Positions 10,768 through 20,730 of a stretch of 64,000 nucleotides of DNA are shown here, piece after piece. A program made the translations under genes and the position numbers. This DNA is from JADJOY01 sp016713535 [NCBI: Deltaproteobacteria bacterium]. GTDB taxonomy: Bacteria; JADJOY01. The stretch covers positions 352,640-416,639 of the forward strand of contig JADJOY010000001.1 in the NCBI GenBank assembly GCA_016713535.1, given 5' to 3'. Below the pieces are notes generated by a model, which saw nothing but the letters and a program-made list of their open reading frames with translations, was not told the DNA's origin and made no database searches. Positions within the stretch are counted from its first letter, which is position 1; every line of letters begins with the position of its first letter.

Positions 10768-12543
10768 TCATCCGGCCCGCGCTGACCCGAGCGCGAGCAT
10801 GCGACGGTTCTTCTCGATCTTGAGCTGCTGAAGGCGCTGGAGCTCCCCGATGTCGCCGCGCGACTCGCGCTGGGAGATCTGGTGGCTCAACTCGTCGACT
10901 TCTGCGCGCAGGCGGTCACGCTGGATTCGCCTTATGCAGTCGGTCACCACCCGCGGCCCACGCTCCGCAGGAAGGGTCTCTTCCACGCTCGCGGACGTGA
11001 CGAGACGCACCAAGTTTGGGTCGTCGATCCCCTCGAGCCAGCGAGTCGAAGTCCCGGTCGGTTCGTTCGCCGCCGCGTGCACGAACCTGGCGGCCGATTC
11101 GTTGACCATCGCCGTCTGCACCTCGGTGCCCCCCAGTAGCGTCGCTAGCCCCGGGGCTTCGGCGAGCGCCCGAACGAGCGCCTCCTCTGCGGGCGGAATC
11201 GGATCCGCGAGAGCAGCGACCCGGTCGCTTTCCGCAGGCGCGAGGTCGCGGGTAGCATCTTTACGCGCATCGAGCACCCTCCGGACCGAGTCCGCGCCTA
11301 CCTGGAAGGCGCGGGCAGCCACCTCGATGGTGGCGTCGAGCTCGACTGGATCGGGTAGCACGTTGAGCAAGGGAGCCAACTCGCGCATCGCTTGTCCGCG
11401 TGCGCGAGGATCCGCTCCTGCGGCACGGGCCATCGTCGCAATCACGTGCTCCAGGAGGGGAGGTGCAGCTTCGAGCATCGAGACCAAGACTTCGGCACCT
11501 TGCTTCTGAACCAACGTATCCGGATCCTCGCCGGACGGAAGGAATGCGGCCCGGGGTCGCACGTCGGCAGCCAGAAAGTGGGGCAGAGCGCGCCATGCGG
11601 CCTTGCGCCCCGCCTCGTCGCCGTCGAACAGCAGTACGACCTCCGGCGCGTAGCGTTTGAGCTGGTACGCGTGATCCGGAGTGAGCGCCGTACCCAGGGT
11701 GGCAACGGCGGTGGTGATGCCCTGCTGATGCAGAGAGAGCACGTCGAAGTAACCTTCGACGACCACGGCCCGGCCCTGCTCTCGGATCGACCGAAGAGCC
11801 CACGAGAGCCCGTAGACGCCGCGCCCCTTGTGGAAGATGTCGGAGTCGGACGAGTTGATGTACTTGGGACCCTCCACCGTACCGAGCGCTCGTGCGCCGA
11901 AGCCGATCGGTGTTCCCTCCGCGTCTAGGATCGTGAACATCAGCCGGTCGCGGAACCGGTCGTAATGGCCGCTGCCGCGGGTACGCTCGCCGATCAAGCC
12001 GGTGGCGCGCGCCGCTTCGAGGTCCGCACCGTCCCTGCTCAGGTGCCGGGCCAGGGCCTCCCAATCGTTGGGCGCATATCCGAGGCCGAACGAGAGTGCT
12101 TCGTCGACGGAGAATCCCCGACCACGGAGATAGTCGCGCGCCGTACTCGCCGAGGGGTCATCCTTCAGGACGCGACGGAAGAACAGGGCCGCAGAGCGCG
12201 TGACCTCGAGGAGGACACGTCGCCGGCTGCGGTCGACCTTCGGGCCTCCGCGCCGCTCCGGCAATGAGACGCCAACCCGCCGTGCAAGCTGCTCGAGCGC
12301 CTCCGGGAAGGAAAGCCCGTGGATCTCCATCACGAACTTGAACGCGTCCCCGCCCGCGCCACATCCGAAGCAATGATAGAAGCCCTTCGCGGGGTCGACC
12401 GTGAACGACGGGCTTCGCTCCTTGTGGAACGGGCAAAGTCCCTTGAACGTCCGCCCGGCCTGTTTCAGGTCGGTATGGCCGGAGATGATCTCGACGAGGT
12501 TCACCCTCCCGCGGACGTCCTCGACGACCGAGTCGAACGTCAC
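10768..12543 (-). CDS. dnaG: DNA primase
   Basis: Makes RNA primers for replication. The N-terminal zinc domain shows CPFHKERSPSFTV and YHCFGCGAGGDAF (CX2H...CX2C). The TOPRIM core has EGYFDVLSLHQ and the acidic pair in LLFDGDEAGRKAA. The C-terminal third, which should contact DnaB, is weakly conserved as usual. The GTG at 12543 is preferred to upstream codons: GGGAGGA lies 6 bases before it and family homology begins just after. The product is 591 residues. A hairpin lies between it and rpsU, as in the E. coli macromolecular-synthesis operon. Confidence 0.96.
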   Translation of the reverse strand: MTFDSVVEDVRGRVNLVEIISGHTDLKQAGRTFKGLCPFHKERSPSFTVDPAKGFYHCFGCGAGGDAFKFVMEIHGLSFPEALEQLARRVGVSLPERRGGPKVDRSRRRVLLEVTRSAALFFRRVLKDDPSASTARDYLRGRGFSVDEALSFGLGYAPNDWEALARHLSRDGADLEAARATGLIGERTRGSGHYDRFRDRLMFTILDAEGTPIGFGARALGTVEGPKYINSSDSDIFHKGRGVYGLSWALRSIREQGRAVVVEGYFDVLSLHQQGITTAVATLGTALTPDHAYQLKRYAPEVVLLFDGDEAGRKAAWRALPHFLAADVRPRAAFLPSGEDPDTLVQKQGAEVLVSMLEAAPPLLEHVIATMARAAGADPRARGQAMRELAPLLNVLPDPVELDATIEVAARAFQVGADSVRRVLDARKDATRDLAPAESDRVAALADPIPPAEEALVRALAEAPGLATLLGGTEVQTAMVNESAARFVHAAANEPTGTSTRWLEGIDDPNLVRLVTSASVEETLPAERGPRVVTDCIRRIQRDRLRAEVDELSHQISQRESRGDIGELQRLQQLKIEKNRRMLALGSARAG

Positions 12544-12586
12544 CTGATCCTCCCGCGTACCTGCGCAGTAGCTGGCCCAAATGAGA

Positions 12587-12614
12587 TCGACCCGCCCTCG
12601 TGAGGGCGGGTCGA
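12587..12614 (-). terminator. Hairpin between rpsU and dnaG, possible attenuator
   Basis: A 13-bp inverted repeat (TCGACCCGCCCTC / GAGGGCGGGTCGA) with a two-base centre. Reading on the minus strand it is followed by ATCTCATTT, a poor T tract, so termination would be partial. It lies 44 bases before the dnaG start. E. coli has a partial terminator at the same place that keeps dnaG expression below rpsU. The 278 bases between rpsU and dnaG hold nothing else I recognise. Confidence 0.6.
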
Positions 12615-12822
12615 CGGAAACCCAGGCGCATCGGCGGTGGGCCACACCGATCGGATCGGTGGGGCCACGCGATCACAGCAACTCGTCGCGGTGTTGCGGA
12701 CGCACGGGGCGTCGGATGACGCAGTGCGTGAGGGAGGGGTGAACCTCTGTCCTTTCGGTCCGCGGGTGCGGCGCGCTTCGAAGTGACCGGGGTCCAAGCT
12801 ACGGTGCGTCATGCCCGGCGGA

Positions 12823-13023
12823 TCAGAGGAGTCCTTCTTTCTTCAGCTTCTTCAGAGCCCGCTTGCGTGCGGCGATCGCCTTCTTCTTCCGACGCACGCT
12901 GGGCTTCTCGAAGTGCTCGCGCTTCTTCAGCTCGGACAAGATGCCCGCCTTTTCGCACTGCTTCTTGAACCGCTTGAGTGCTGCCTCGAACGGCTCTCCT
13001 TCGCGAACTTTCACTCCGGGCAT
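12823..13023 (-). CDS. rpsU: 30S ribosomal protein bS21
   Basis: Small-subunit protein near the mRNA exit channel. The 66-residue product begins [19 protein letters not shown], then [18 protein letters not shown], and ends in the basic helix [19 protein letters not shown]. All are typical of bS21. The ATG at 13023 follows GAGGAG by 8 bases; an upstream in-frame ATG at 13044 would add seven unconserved residues. It is the promoter-proximal gene of rpsU-dnaG-rpoD. Confidence 0.95.
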   Translation of the reverse strand: MPGVKVREGEPFEAALKRFKKQCEKAGILSELKKREHFEKPSVRRKKKAIAARKRALKKLKKEGLL

Positions 13024-13180
13024 CCGACCATCTCCTCGGCGCATTCGCCTCTAGCGTGCGCCACCTGGCAATTCACGAACGATGTCACGCTGTATCGAAA
13101 GGGGACACCCATGGACATGAGTGTCGTTCGGGGAACGAACGTGTTTACGCTTTGCCTACTCAGCCCCCGGTTAACCAGCC

Positions 13181-13208
13181 AATATAGCAGTGGAAAGCCC
13201 CCTGGCAA
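13181..13208 (-). promoter_or_regulatory. Sigma-70 promoter for rpsU-dnaG-rpoD
   Basis: On the minus strand TTGCCA is followed after 16 bases by TATATT. It lies in the 211-base gap between hisI and rpsU, leaving a leader of roughly 150 bases before the rpsU start. No other -35/-10 pair of similar quality is apparent in the gap. Confidence 0.6.
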
Positions 13209-13235
13209 CTCGACACGCGAGGTCGCCACGGACGG

Positions 13236-13625
13236 TCAACTCGGCTTACGTCCGTAAACCGAGGCTGGGTCGACCCCTCGATCACGGTCCACGATCCAGT
13301 CCGTCCCGTCCCAGCGGCGGAAGAAGCAGGATCGGTAGCCCTCGTGGCACGCAACCCCGGCCTGGTCGATCGAGATCAAGATCGCATCACCGTCACAGTC
13401 CAGTCGTATCTCTCGAACCCGCTGCACGTGGCCGGACTCCTCGCCCTTCATCCACAGCTTGTTGCGGGACCGGCTGTAGTAGTGAACGGTTCCGGTCTGG
13501 AGCGTTCGCTCAAGTGCGTCCTTGTTCATGAACGCGACCATCAGGATCTCGCGATTCACGGCATCCTGGGCGATCGCGACGGCGAGGCCGCGGTCATCGA
13601 ACTTTACGCGATCTGCGATCGACAT
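13236..13625 (-). CDS. hisI: Phosphoribosyl-AMP cyclohydrolase
   Basis: Third step of histidine synthesis: opens the adenine ring of PR-AMP using zinc. The 129 residues show VAFMNKDALERTLQTG, YYSRSRNKLWMKGEESGH and LDCDGDAILISIDQ, with the metal-binding Asp and Cys pattern and a further Cys in ACHEGYRSCFFR. It is a single-domain HisI with no fused HisE (PR-ATP pyrophosphatase), and no hisE gene is seen nearby. It starts 5 bases after hisF ends and closes the operon. Confidence 0.96.
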   Translation of the reverse strand: MSIADRVKFDDRGLAVAIAQDAVNREILMVAFMNKDALERTLQTGTVHYYSRSRNKLWMKGEESGHVQRVREIRLDCDGDAILISIDQAGVACHEGYRSCFFRRWDGTDWIVDRDRGVDPASVYGRKPS

Positions 13626-13630
13626 GACGG

Positions 13631-14449
13631 TCAGCTCCGTTCGGTCAGGACGCGGTCGAGCGCGTCGTACGTGGGGTCGACGTCACGCGGCGGACGAACT
13701 GGGACGCCACGCGCGGCGAGGAAACGCTTGGCCTCGCTCACTGAATGAGTGCCGAAGTGGAAGATGGACGCGGCCAGTACGGCATCGGCACCGCCGATTG
13801 AGAGGCCTTCCCACAGGTGCTCGAGCGTTCCGACCCCACCCGATGCGATCACCGGGACCGTGGTCGCATTCGAAACGGCCCGGGTGAGCTCGAGGTCGTA
13901 CCCCACCTGGGTTCCGTCGCGATCCATGCTCGTCAGTAAGATCTCGCCTGCACCGAGCGTCTCGACGTAACGGCACCAGTCGACGGCGTCCCGACCCGTG
14001 GGCGTGCGCCCGCCGTGCGTGAACACCTCCCAGCCGCCACCTGTTCGGCGCTTGGCGTCCACCGCGACCACCACGCACTGGGAGCCGAACCGCTCCGCAG
14101 CTTCCCGGACCAACGAGGGGTTCTGAACCGCGGCTGTGTTGATGCTGACCTTGTCGGCACCCGCCTGGAGCATCCGTCGCAAATCGGTGACCTCGCGGAT
14201 TCCGCCACCGACGGTCAGCGGCATGAACACTTGCTCGGCCGTGCGGCGGACGACGTCCTCGATGATGCCACGAGCTTCGAACGATGCCGTGATGTCGAGG
14301 AATACCAGCTCGTCGGCCCCCTGGGCATCGTAGGCGGACGCGGCCTCGACCGGGTCGCCGGCGTCTCGGATCTCCACGAAGTTCACGCCCTTGACGACCC
14401 GCCCGTCGCGGACGTCGAGGCAGGGGATGATGCGTTTGGCCACGCTCAC
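13631..14449 (-). CDS. hisF: Imidazole glycerol phosphate synthase, cyclase subunit
   Basis: TIM-barrel cyclase that, with the glutaminase HisH, forms imidazole glycerol phosphate and AICAR from PRFAR. The 272 residues begin with a GTG start, [20 protein letters not shown] with catalytic Asp in CLDV, then [19 protein letters not shown], the second catalytic Asp in [10 protein letters not shown], and VIASGGVG. The stop of hisA lies 3 bases upstream of its start, so expression is coupled. Confidence 0.97.
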   Translation of the reverse strand: MSVAKRIIPCLDVRDGRVVKGVNFVEIRDAGDPVEAASAYDAQGADELVFLDITASFEARGIIEDVVRRTAEQVFMPLTVGGGIREVTDLRRMLQAGADKVSINTAAVQNPSLVREAAERFGSQCVVVAVDAKRRTGGGWEVFTHGGRTPTGRDAVDWCRYVETLGAGEILLTSMDRDGTQVGYDLELTRAVSNATTVPVIASGGVGTLEHLWEGLSIGGADAVLAASIFHFGTHSVSEAKRFLAARGVPVRPPRDVDPTYDALDRVLTERS

Positions 14450-14451
14450 GG

Positions 14452-15200
14452 CTAGGACTCGTCACCGCTGGATGCGAGGAACTGGAGCGCTTCTCCAAGG
14501 TCCAAGGTGCCCTCGTAGATGGCGCGTCCGCTGATGACGCCGACGACGCCGTCCGACTCCAATGTCACCAGCTCCTCCAGGTCTGCCAGGCGATGAACTC
14601 CGCCGGACGCGATCACGGGGAGCCCAAGGCCTCGGGCGACGCGCGAGGTCTCGGCTGCGTTGGGGCCGGAGAGCGCGCCATCGCGAGCGATGTCGGTGTA
14701 GATGATGCCCGCCGCGCCGATTCGTGCTGCGGATTCCGCAAGACTCCTGGCGTCGACCGTCGTCTGCTCGAGCCAGCCTTTCACCGCGACCTTGCCCTGC
14801 CGTGCGTCGATCCCGACCCAGATCCTGCTGGGCCATTCGCGACAGCACTCGGCCAGAAAGGCGGGATCCCGGATCGCCGCCGTACCGATGATCGCGCGCT
14901 CCGCCCCAAGATCGATGATGCGCCGAACGGCGAAGTAGATCGCGGAGGCCGCCGCCGACCTCCACGCGCATGCGGGTCGAGTTGATCACCGAGCGAATGG
15001 CCGTTCCGTTGCGTTCGCTACCCCTCGAACGCACCGTCGAGGTCGACGACGTGCAGGCGTGTCGCTCCAGCGGCCTCGAAGCGGCGAGCCGGCTCGACGG
15101 GATCCTCGAAGTAGACGGTCTCGGCGTTCGGATCTCCACGCAGCAGGCGCACGCAGCGGCCACGCCGAAGATCGATCGCTGGGATGAGTTCCAAGCTCAT
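14452..15200 (-). CDS. hisA: ProFAR isomerase (frame breaks)
   Basis: Amadori isomerase converting ProFAR to PRFAR. The N-terminal part reads [20 protein letters not shown] to [12 protein letters not shown] and then hits a stop. Removing one base from a CCCC run at 15021-15024 continues as [21 protein letters not shown] second frame change near 14945-14960 leads into [20 protein letters not shown], then the C-terminal half with [19 protein letters not shown] and [10 protein letters not shown]. All HisA landmarks are present across three frames, including both phosphate-binding loops and the catalytic Asp residues, so the gene is probably intact in the organism. Its ATG overlaps the hisH stop. 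Confidence 0.88.
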
Positions 15201-15838
15201 TGGCAGGACTCCACGAACTTTGCGAGCAGGTCCAGGCCAACTGATTGGCTCTTCTCGGGGTGGAACTGGCAGGCGATCAGGCGTCCTCGCTCGATCGACG
15301 ATGTGAACGACACGTCCCCATGACGGGTCGTCGTCGCGATCACGTCGGGCTCGAGGCAGTCGACGTAGAACGAGTGGACGAAGTAGGCCCAGGCCCCATC
15401 GCCGATCGCTTCGCTGACCATCGACCGTCGCGTGGCGGTGAGCTGGTTCCAGCCCATGTGCGGCACTTTCGCGCGCTCGGTGTCGGTGGCTGCGGAGCTC
15501 GGGTGCGGGAAGGCTCGCACATGTCCTCGTACGAGGCCGAATCCCTGCGTGAAGCCGAACTCTTCGCTGTCGTCGAACAGCAGCTGCAACCCCAGGCAGA
15601 TCCCCAGGAACGGACGGTCGGCAGCGAGATGCGCACGCAGCCCCGCCGTCCAGCCGCCGGCCGAGAGATTCTCCATCGCAGCGCGGAAGGCGCCGACGCC
15701 GGGTAGGACCACACCCGAAGCCGCCTCGATGGCGCCTGGGGCGGAGCTGACCTCGACCGTGCCACCTGCTCGCTCCAGAGCCTTGGCGACGCTGCGGAGG
15801 TTCCCGCTGCCGTAGTCGACGACGACGATTCGTTGCAT
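15197..15838 (-). CDS. hisH: Imidazole glycerol phosphate synthase, glutaminase subunit
   Basis: Class I glutamine amidotransferase that feeds ammonia to HisF. The 213 residues start [20 protein letters not shown] and show VVLPGVGAF, the nucleophile Cys in [29 protein letters not shown] and the His/Glu of the triad in [12 protein letters not shown]. It overlaps hisA by 4 bases (ATGA). About 100 bases without a gene separate it from hisB upstream. Confidence 0.97.
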   Translation of the reverse strand: MQRIVVVDYGSGNLRSVAKALERAGGTVEVSSAPGAIEAASGVVLPGVGAFRAAMENLSAGGWTAGLRAHLAADRPFLGICLGLQLLFDDSEEFGFTQGFGLVRGHVRAFPHPSSAATDTERAKVPHMGWNQLTATRRSMVSEAIGDGAWAYFVHSFYVDCLEPDVIATTTRHGDVSFTSSIERGRLIACQFHPEKSQSVGLDLLAKFVESCQ

Positions 15839-15940
15839 GACGACCGAGTTACGCTCGAGATGCGCGATGGCGGGAAGTCGGTGGGCTGAACGGCAGGGCC
15901 GTCAGCCTGACGCTCCATCGCTCCTGACGAGAGGGATAGG

Positions 15941-16528
15941 TCAGAGCGTTCCCTTGGTGCTTGGAACGTCCCGTCGCCGTGGATCGACCGACACCGCGTC
16001 CCTGAGCGCCAAACCGAAGCCTTTGAAGATGGCTTCGAGAACGTGGTGCGAGTCCTCGCCGTAGCGAACGGTGACGTGGAGGTTCATGCCACAGCGATTC
16101 GCGAACGATCGCAAGAACTCCTTCGCTAGCGACACGTCGAATCCGCCGACCTTCTCCTGTGTCAGCTCGACCCGGTACACGAGGTACGGCCGCCCACCGA
16201 AGTCGACGGCGACGTCGGCGATGGCTTCCTCCATCGGCAGCGATGCGGAGCCGTATCGACGGGTACCGATCTTGTTGCCGAGCGCCTGCGCGAACGCGTC
16301 GCCGAGCGAGAGGCCTACGTCCTCCACGGTGTGGTGGAAGTCGACTTCCAAATCGCCCTTCGCCTCGATTGTCACGTCGAGCAAACCCTGCTTGGCGACG
16401 TGACTGAGCATGTGGTCGAAGAAAGGGATGCCCGTGTCGATCTGGTAACGACCCTCGCCGTCCAGATCCACCGACACGGTGACCTTCGTCTCGCTGGTGG
16501 CGCGCTCGACGCGTCCGGTTCGGCTCAT
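15941..16528 (-). CDS. hisB: Imidazoleglycerol-phosphate dehydratase
   Basis: Manganese-dependent dehydratase that forms imidazole acetol phosphate. The 195 residues carry the paired metal-site motifs FFDHMLSHVAKQG and DFHHTVEDVG in the first half, and GMNLHVTVRYGEDSHHVLEA in the second, as expected for this tandem-fold enzyme. It is the monofunctional form, without the HisN phosphatase domain of enterobacteria. GAGGG precedes the ATG. It begins 19 bases after hisC ends. Confidence 0.97.
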   Translation of the reverse strand: MSRTGRVERATSETKVTVSVDLDGEGRYQIDTGIPFFDHMLSHVAKQGLLDVTIEAKGDLEVDFHHTVEDVGLSLGDAFAQALGNKIGTRRYGSASLPMEEAIADVAVDFGGRPYLVYRVELTQEKVGGFDVSLAKEFLRSFANRCGMNLHVTVRYGEDSHHVLEAIFKGFGLALRDAVSVDPRRRDVPSTKGTL

Positions 16529-16547
16529 CGCATCCCTCAGGATCGGT

Positions 16548-17633
16548 TCACGGTGCGAGTAGCTCGCCGAGGCTGGCGATCAACTGGTCGTTCTCGTGCG
16601 GCCGTCCGACTGTGATTCGCAGGCAGCCCGCGAGCCCGGCCTTCGCGCTGAAGTTTCGCACCGAGATCCCACGCTCGAGGAGCCGCGACCACAACTGGTT
16701 CGCGTCACCCGGAACCCGAACTAACAGAAAGTTGGCTTCTGACGGAAACACCTCGAGGGTGCCCAGCCGGCTCAACGCTTCCTGCAGCCGGCGACGCTCT
16801 GCAATGACGCCCTGGGCTACGGCTTCGAGGTCGCTCCAGGCATCCAGCGCAACCCGCGCTACGGCCGCGCTCATCGAGTTCAGGTTGAACGGCAGCTTGG
16901 CCTTGCGGAGTTCGGCAGTCAACCGGGGATCTGCGAACAGGAATCCCACCCGCAGGGCGGCCAGGCCGACCTTGCTCAAGGTGCGCAGCACGAGGAGGTT
17001 GGGCCATCGATCCCAGCGGCCGAGCCATGACTCGGTCGCAAACGGCTGATAGGCCTCGTCCACGACGACGGGGCCGTCGAACCCGTCGAGAATTCGCTCG
17101 ATCGAGACGCGTTGAAACGCGTTGCCGGTCGGGTTGTTCGGCGAGGCGAGCACGACGAGCCGGGCGCGGTGGCGGCGGGTTGCGTCGAGTACCCGTTCGG
17201 GGTCGAGCTCGAAGCGCTCGTCGAGTGGGCAGCTGACTACCTCGAAGCCGTGCGTTCGAGCCTGTATGGGGTACACACCGAAGCTGGGGGTCGGCAGCAC
17301 CACGGCGGGTGCTCTGCCGTCGGCTCCATCACCCCCGAACGCCGCGAAAGTCAGAGCAATCATCTCGTTCGAGCCATTCCCGACCAGCACGGATTCAGCC
17401 GCGACGTGCCACTCGCGGGCCACCGTCTCGGTCAGTGAGTCGGCGTGTCCTTCCGGATATCGCCGCAGATCGATCCGGCTCAGTGCCGACTGGACCGCAG
17501 CCGCGAGGCCAGACGGGAGGTCGAATCCGAGCTCGTTGGCGTCGAGCTTGACCGGCACGCGCTCGTGCTCGATCGGGTACGCGACGAGTTCGCGAATGGT
17601 GCTTCGAACCGACCCGATCGGAACCGACCTCAC
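16548..17633 (-). CDS. hisC: Histidinol-phosphate aminotransferase
   Basis: PLP enzyme converting imidazole acetol phosphate to histidinol phosphate. The 361 residues show LDANELGFDLP, YPEGHADSLTETVA, the PLP pocket GNGSNEMI, LASPNNPTGNAF, VVDEAYQPFA and the Schiff-base Lys in LRTLSKVGLAALRVGF. The GTG at 17633 is the likely start: it overlaps the hisD stop as GTGA and the family begins soon after. The longer frame upstream is antisense-like noise across hisD. Confidence 0.95.
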   Translation of the reverse strand: MRSVPIGSVRSTIRELVAYPIEHERVPVKLDANELGFDLPSGLAAAVQSALSRIDLRRYPEGHADSLTETVAREWHVAAESVLVGNGSNEMIALTFAAFGGDGADGRAPAVVLPTPSFGVYPIQARTHGFEVVSCPLDERFELDPERVLDATRRHRARLVVLASPNNPTGNAFQRVSIERILDGFDGPVVVDEAYQPFATESWLGRWDRWPNLLVLRTLSKVGLAALRVGFLFADPRLTAELRKAKLPFNLNSMSAAVARVALDAWSDLEAVAQGVIAERRRLQEALSRLGTLEVFPSEANFLLVRVPGDANQLWSRLLERGISVRNFSAKAGLAGCLRITVGRPHENDQLIASLGELLAP

Positions 17634-18946
17634 GACCGCGGCTCCCCGATGCGCACGGTCACCGATCGCGCGTGTGCCTCGAAACGCTCGATCCGAGCCA
17701 GTCGTACCGTCGGCGGGCCGAGGCGACGAAGTGCCGCCGCGGAAACCTCGAGCGTGTTCGAGCGACGCACGAAATCGTCCGTAGAGAGCGGTGAGAAGAA
17801 CCGCGCCGTTCCACCGGTTGGAAGCACGTGGTTCGGACCCGCGAGGTAGTCGCCGATGGCCTCCGGCGTATGCGCGCCCACGAACACGGCGCCCGCGGTC
17901 GTCAGACGTCGAGAGACGTTGCGAGCTCGCCTCGTGTGCACCTCGAGGTGCTCGGGCGCGATCCGGTTCGCGATGTCGACGGCTTCGTCGAGATCCCGAG
18001 CGACGATCGTGGTGCCGTTCGAGCGCAGGGACTCCTCCGCGATCGATCGGTTTGGCAGATCGGCGAGCTGGTGCTCGAGCGCGTCGACCACCGCCCGTGC
18101 GCTGGCGATCGACGTCGTCACCAGGAACACGATCGCGTCGGGATCGTGTTCGGCCTGGCTGAGGAGGTCCGCGGCGGTCCACGCTGCAGGCACGGAGCCG
18201 TCGGCGATCACCAGCACTTCGCTCGGTCCCGCGAAGGAGTCGATGTCGACGAGGCCGTAGACGAGGCGCTTCGCCGTCGCGACCCATGCGTTACCGGGCC
18301 CGACGATCTTGTCGACCCGCGGGATCGTCGCCGTGCCCAGTGCGAGCGCCGCGATCGCCTGGGCGCCCCCTGCGGTGAGAATTCGGGTCACGCCAGCAAG
18401 TTCAGCCGCGACTACCACGTGTGGGTCGAGCCCACGGAGTCCTGGATCACCGCGCCTGGAGGGCGGCGTGGCGAGGACGATCTCTTCCACGCCGGCCACA
18501 CGTGCCGGGATGCAGTTCATCAGCACCGTCGACGGGTACGCGCCGCGGCCGCCCGGTACGTAGACGCCGACTCGAGCCAGTGGATGGCATCGTTTCGCCA
18601 GGCGCACTCCTGCGCCGCTCGTCATCGCGAAGCCGCTGGGTCGGTCGCGGGCGTGGAACTTGCGGATCCGGTTCCGAGCGAGTTCGAGGTCGCGCAGCGC
18701 CTGGTGCCCGACGAGCGCTCGCGCCCGAGTGAACGCCGCGGGCGGAAGCCACGGTTCGTGGGCGGGAATCGTGATGCCGTCCAGGCGTCGCGTGAAAGCA
18801 GCGAGCGCCCGATCGCCGCGCTTGCGGACGTCGTCGATGATCGCACGGACCTCCAGCTCGCGGTCTCCGCCCGTGAGCTGGATCCGATCCGCGATCCAAG
18901 AAAGCGCGGTGGCAAACTTCGCGTCCGAGGTGTTGAGGGTGCGCAC
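17630..18946 (-). CDS. hisD: Histidinol dehydrogenase
   Basis: Zinc- and NAD-dependent enzyme that oxidises histidinol to histidine in two steps. The 438 residues include YVPGGRGAYPSTVLMNCIPA, VDKIVGPGNAWVATAKRLV, FAGPSEVLVIADG, the zinc and catalytic residues in DLLSQAEHDPDA, APEHLEVHTR and GPNHVLPTGGTARF. It is the first his gene in the operon. The genes just upstream are an ABC exporter pair, not hisG. Confidence 0.97.
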   Translation of the reverse strand: MRTLNTSDAKFATALSWIADRIQLTGGDRELEVRAIIDDVRKRGDRALAAFTRRLDGITIPAHEPWLPPAAFTRARALVGHQALRDLELARNRIRKFHARDRPSGFAMTSGAGVRLAKRCHPLARVGVYVPGGRGAYPSTVLMNCIPARVAGVEEIVLATPPSRRGDPGLRGLDPHVVVAAELAGVTRILTAGGAQAIAALALGTATIPRVDKIVGPGNAWVATAKRLVYGLVDIDSFAGPSEVLVIADGSVPAAWTAADLLSQAEHDPDAIVFLVTTSIASARAVVDALEHQLADLPNRSIAEESLRSNGTTIVARDLDEAVDIANRIAPEHLEVHTRRARNVSRRLTTAGAVFVGAHTPEAIGDYLAGPNHVLPTGGTARFFSPLSTDDFVRRSNTLEVSAAALRRLGPPTVRLARIERFEAHARSVTVRIGEPRS

Positions 18947-18985
18947 GTGCGGTGTGCCCCCGGTGCGGAGGCCTCCTGTTTCGGG

Positions 18986-19753
18986 TCAGGTGAAGTCTCG
19001 GCGGTGAAAGACGGCAGTCGCTGCGAGCACGAACACCGCGCTCAGCAGTGCGCCGTAGGCGACACTCTGGCCGACGAACGACCAGCTCACCGGCAGGCCG
19101 TAAAGCGCGTTCTCCTTGAGGTTGAATCGCTCGAGATCGGGGAAGATCGCGAACGCGACCTTCCAGGCCGGGCTCTTGGTGTGTGTGGCGTACGTGACGG
19201 TGTACTTCTGGAGCTCGCCGATCGAGTGCCCGATCACGAAGAAGAGCAGGCTCAGGATGCCACCCGTGAACGGGCTCGTGACAGTGGAGAACAGGAGGAC
19301 CACAGCCGTGATCACCATCAGCTCGACGAAGATGAGGAAGACCGCCTGGTACGTGAGCAGCGACACCCACCCGCCGACGGCCGAGAAGAGCCCCTGGAAC
19401 ACGGCCGTCATGAACACGAGCTGCACAGCGAGGACGAGCCCGAGCCCGACGTATTTCCCGATCAGAAACTGGTGTCGGGCGAGCGGCTTGGCCAGGAGCG
19501 TGAAGATGGTGCGCTTCGCCATCTCCTTGTAGACGAGTCCGGTCCCAACGCTGATGGCGATGAGCACGCCGAACAGATGGATCGACGCCATGCCGACGTT
19601 CATGACGATCCGGGCGTTCTCACCCACGGTCACGTAACCGAGAACCAGTGAGCCGAACAGGACGAGGACCGCGAAGCCAAACAGCGAATGGAATATCCGA
19701 TCGCGGATTGCTTCGCGAAACGTGTTCCTTGCGATTGCGAGGATCCGCCTCAT
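18986..19753 (-). CDS. ABC-2 type transporter permease
   Basis: Integral membrane subunit of an ABC exporter, 255 residues. About six hydrophobic segments are visible (for example SLFGFAVLVLFGSLVLGYV, MASIHLFGVLIAISVGTG, YQAVFLIFVELMVITAVVLL and GALLSAVFVLAATAVF). The N-terminal RNTFREAIRDRIF helix and MAKRTIFTLLAKPLAR are typical of the NosY-like ABC-2 family. Its start overlaps the stop of the ATPase gene upstream, so they form one transporter. The substrate is unknown. Confidence 0.87.
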   Translation of the reverse strand: MRRILAIARNTFREAIRDRIFHSLFGFAVLVLFGSLVLGYVTVGENARIVMNVGMASIHLFGVLIAISVGTGLVYKEMAKRTIFTLLAKPLARHQFLIGKYVGLGLVLAVQLVFMTAVFQGLFSAVGGWVSLLTYQAVFLIFVELMVITAVVLLFSTVTSPFTGGILSLLFFVIGHSIGELQKYTVTYATHTKSPAWKVAFAIFPDLERFNLKENALYGLPVSWSFVGQSVAYGALLSAVFVLAATAVFHRRDFT

Positions 19754-20701
19754 TCCGCGCCTCCTTCCTTCGACCGAACCGCCTGAGAGAAGATCTCCTC
19801 CAGTCCGATCCCGTTCGGCGTGACGCTGAGCACGCGACCGCGGTGCGCCAGCACCCCAGCGATGACCCGGTCCACCGCCTCCTGACGGCCAACCCGCACC
19901 CAGACCTTCCCGTCGCGTAGATCGAGCTCCACGGGCTCGCCGGCGCTGACCCGGATCAGCTCGGGGTCAGGTGCCTCGACCACCAGTTCGATCGACGAAG
20001 GCCTGCTGGATCCGAGCTTCGATAGTTGACCCTCGTATCGAATCCGGCCTTCGACGATCACCGCCACTCGGTCGCACAGAAGCTCGGCGTCCGAGAGGAT
20101 GTGAGAGCTGAAGAGCACGGAAGTGCCGCGGTGCTTGAGCGAGCTGATGAGTCCGCGGACCTCGCGGCGTCCCACGGGGTCGAGGCCACTCATCGGCTCG
20201 TCGAGGATCACCAGCTCCGGTTCGCCGACCAGCGCCTGCGCTAGTCCGACCCGTTGCACCCAGCCCTTAGACAGCTTCCGCAGTGGCGTGTCGCGAACGT
20301 GGCCGAGCCCGAGCCGTTCGATCGCATCCGCCACCTGCCGGTGCGCCGCGCCGGGCGCCAGATCGAAGAGCGCGGCGGCGAGCTCGAGGATCTCGCGCGG
20401 CGTCAGGTAATCGTAGAAGTAGGGTTGCTCCGGAGAAAGCCCATCCATTCCGCGCGCGTGGATCCGACGGTGGGTGTCCCAGCAGTCGGACGATGCCGGC
20501 GTCTGGTCGCATCAGCCCGAGGATGACCTTGAGGGTCGTGGTCTTCCCCGCGCCGTTCGGCCCGAGGAAACCGACGGTTTCGCCGCGTGCGACCTGGAGG
20601 CTCACGCCCCGCAGCGCCTCGACCCGCCCCAGACCGAACGGAGTCCGGTAGCTCTTCCGCACGCCTTCGAGCGTCAGCACGGTGTCAGGGCTGTCTGGCA
20701 T
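19750..20701 (-). CDS. ABC transporter ATP-binding protein (one frame break)
   Basis: ATPase partner of the permease that follows. The first frame shows [20 protein letters not shown], Walker [18 protein letters not shown] and [20 protein letters not shown]. Near 20432 a C seems missing on the coding strand; beyond it the frame reads [20 protein letters not shown], the signature-like [20 protein letters not shown], Walker [14 protein letters not shown] and [15 protein letters not shown]. The signature has KGWVQR instead of SGGQ-type residues, as in NosF-like ATPases. The ATG at 20701 ([14 protein letters not shown]) has GAGG upstream and avoids overlap with the preceding gene. Confidence 0.86.
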
Positions 20702-20730
20702 CGTCCAATCCTCGGCCGGCGACGGCGTCG

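Noticed and set aside
12540-12812. A 90-codon minus-strand ORF between rpsU and dnaG
   Set aside because: It runs through the hairpin and into the dnaG start, with no homology or ribosome-binding site.
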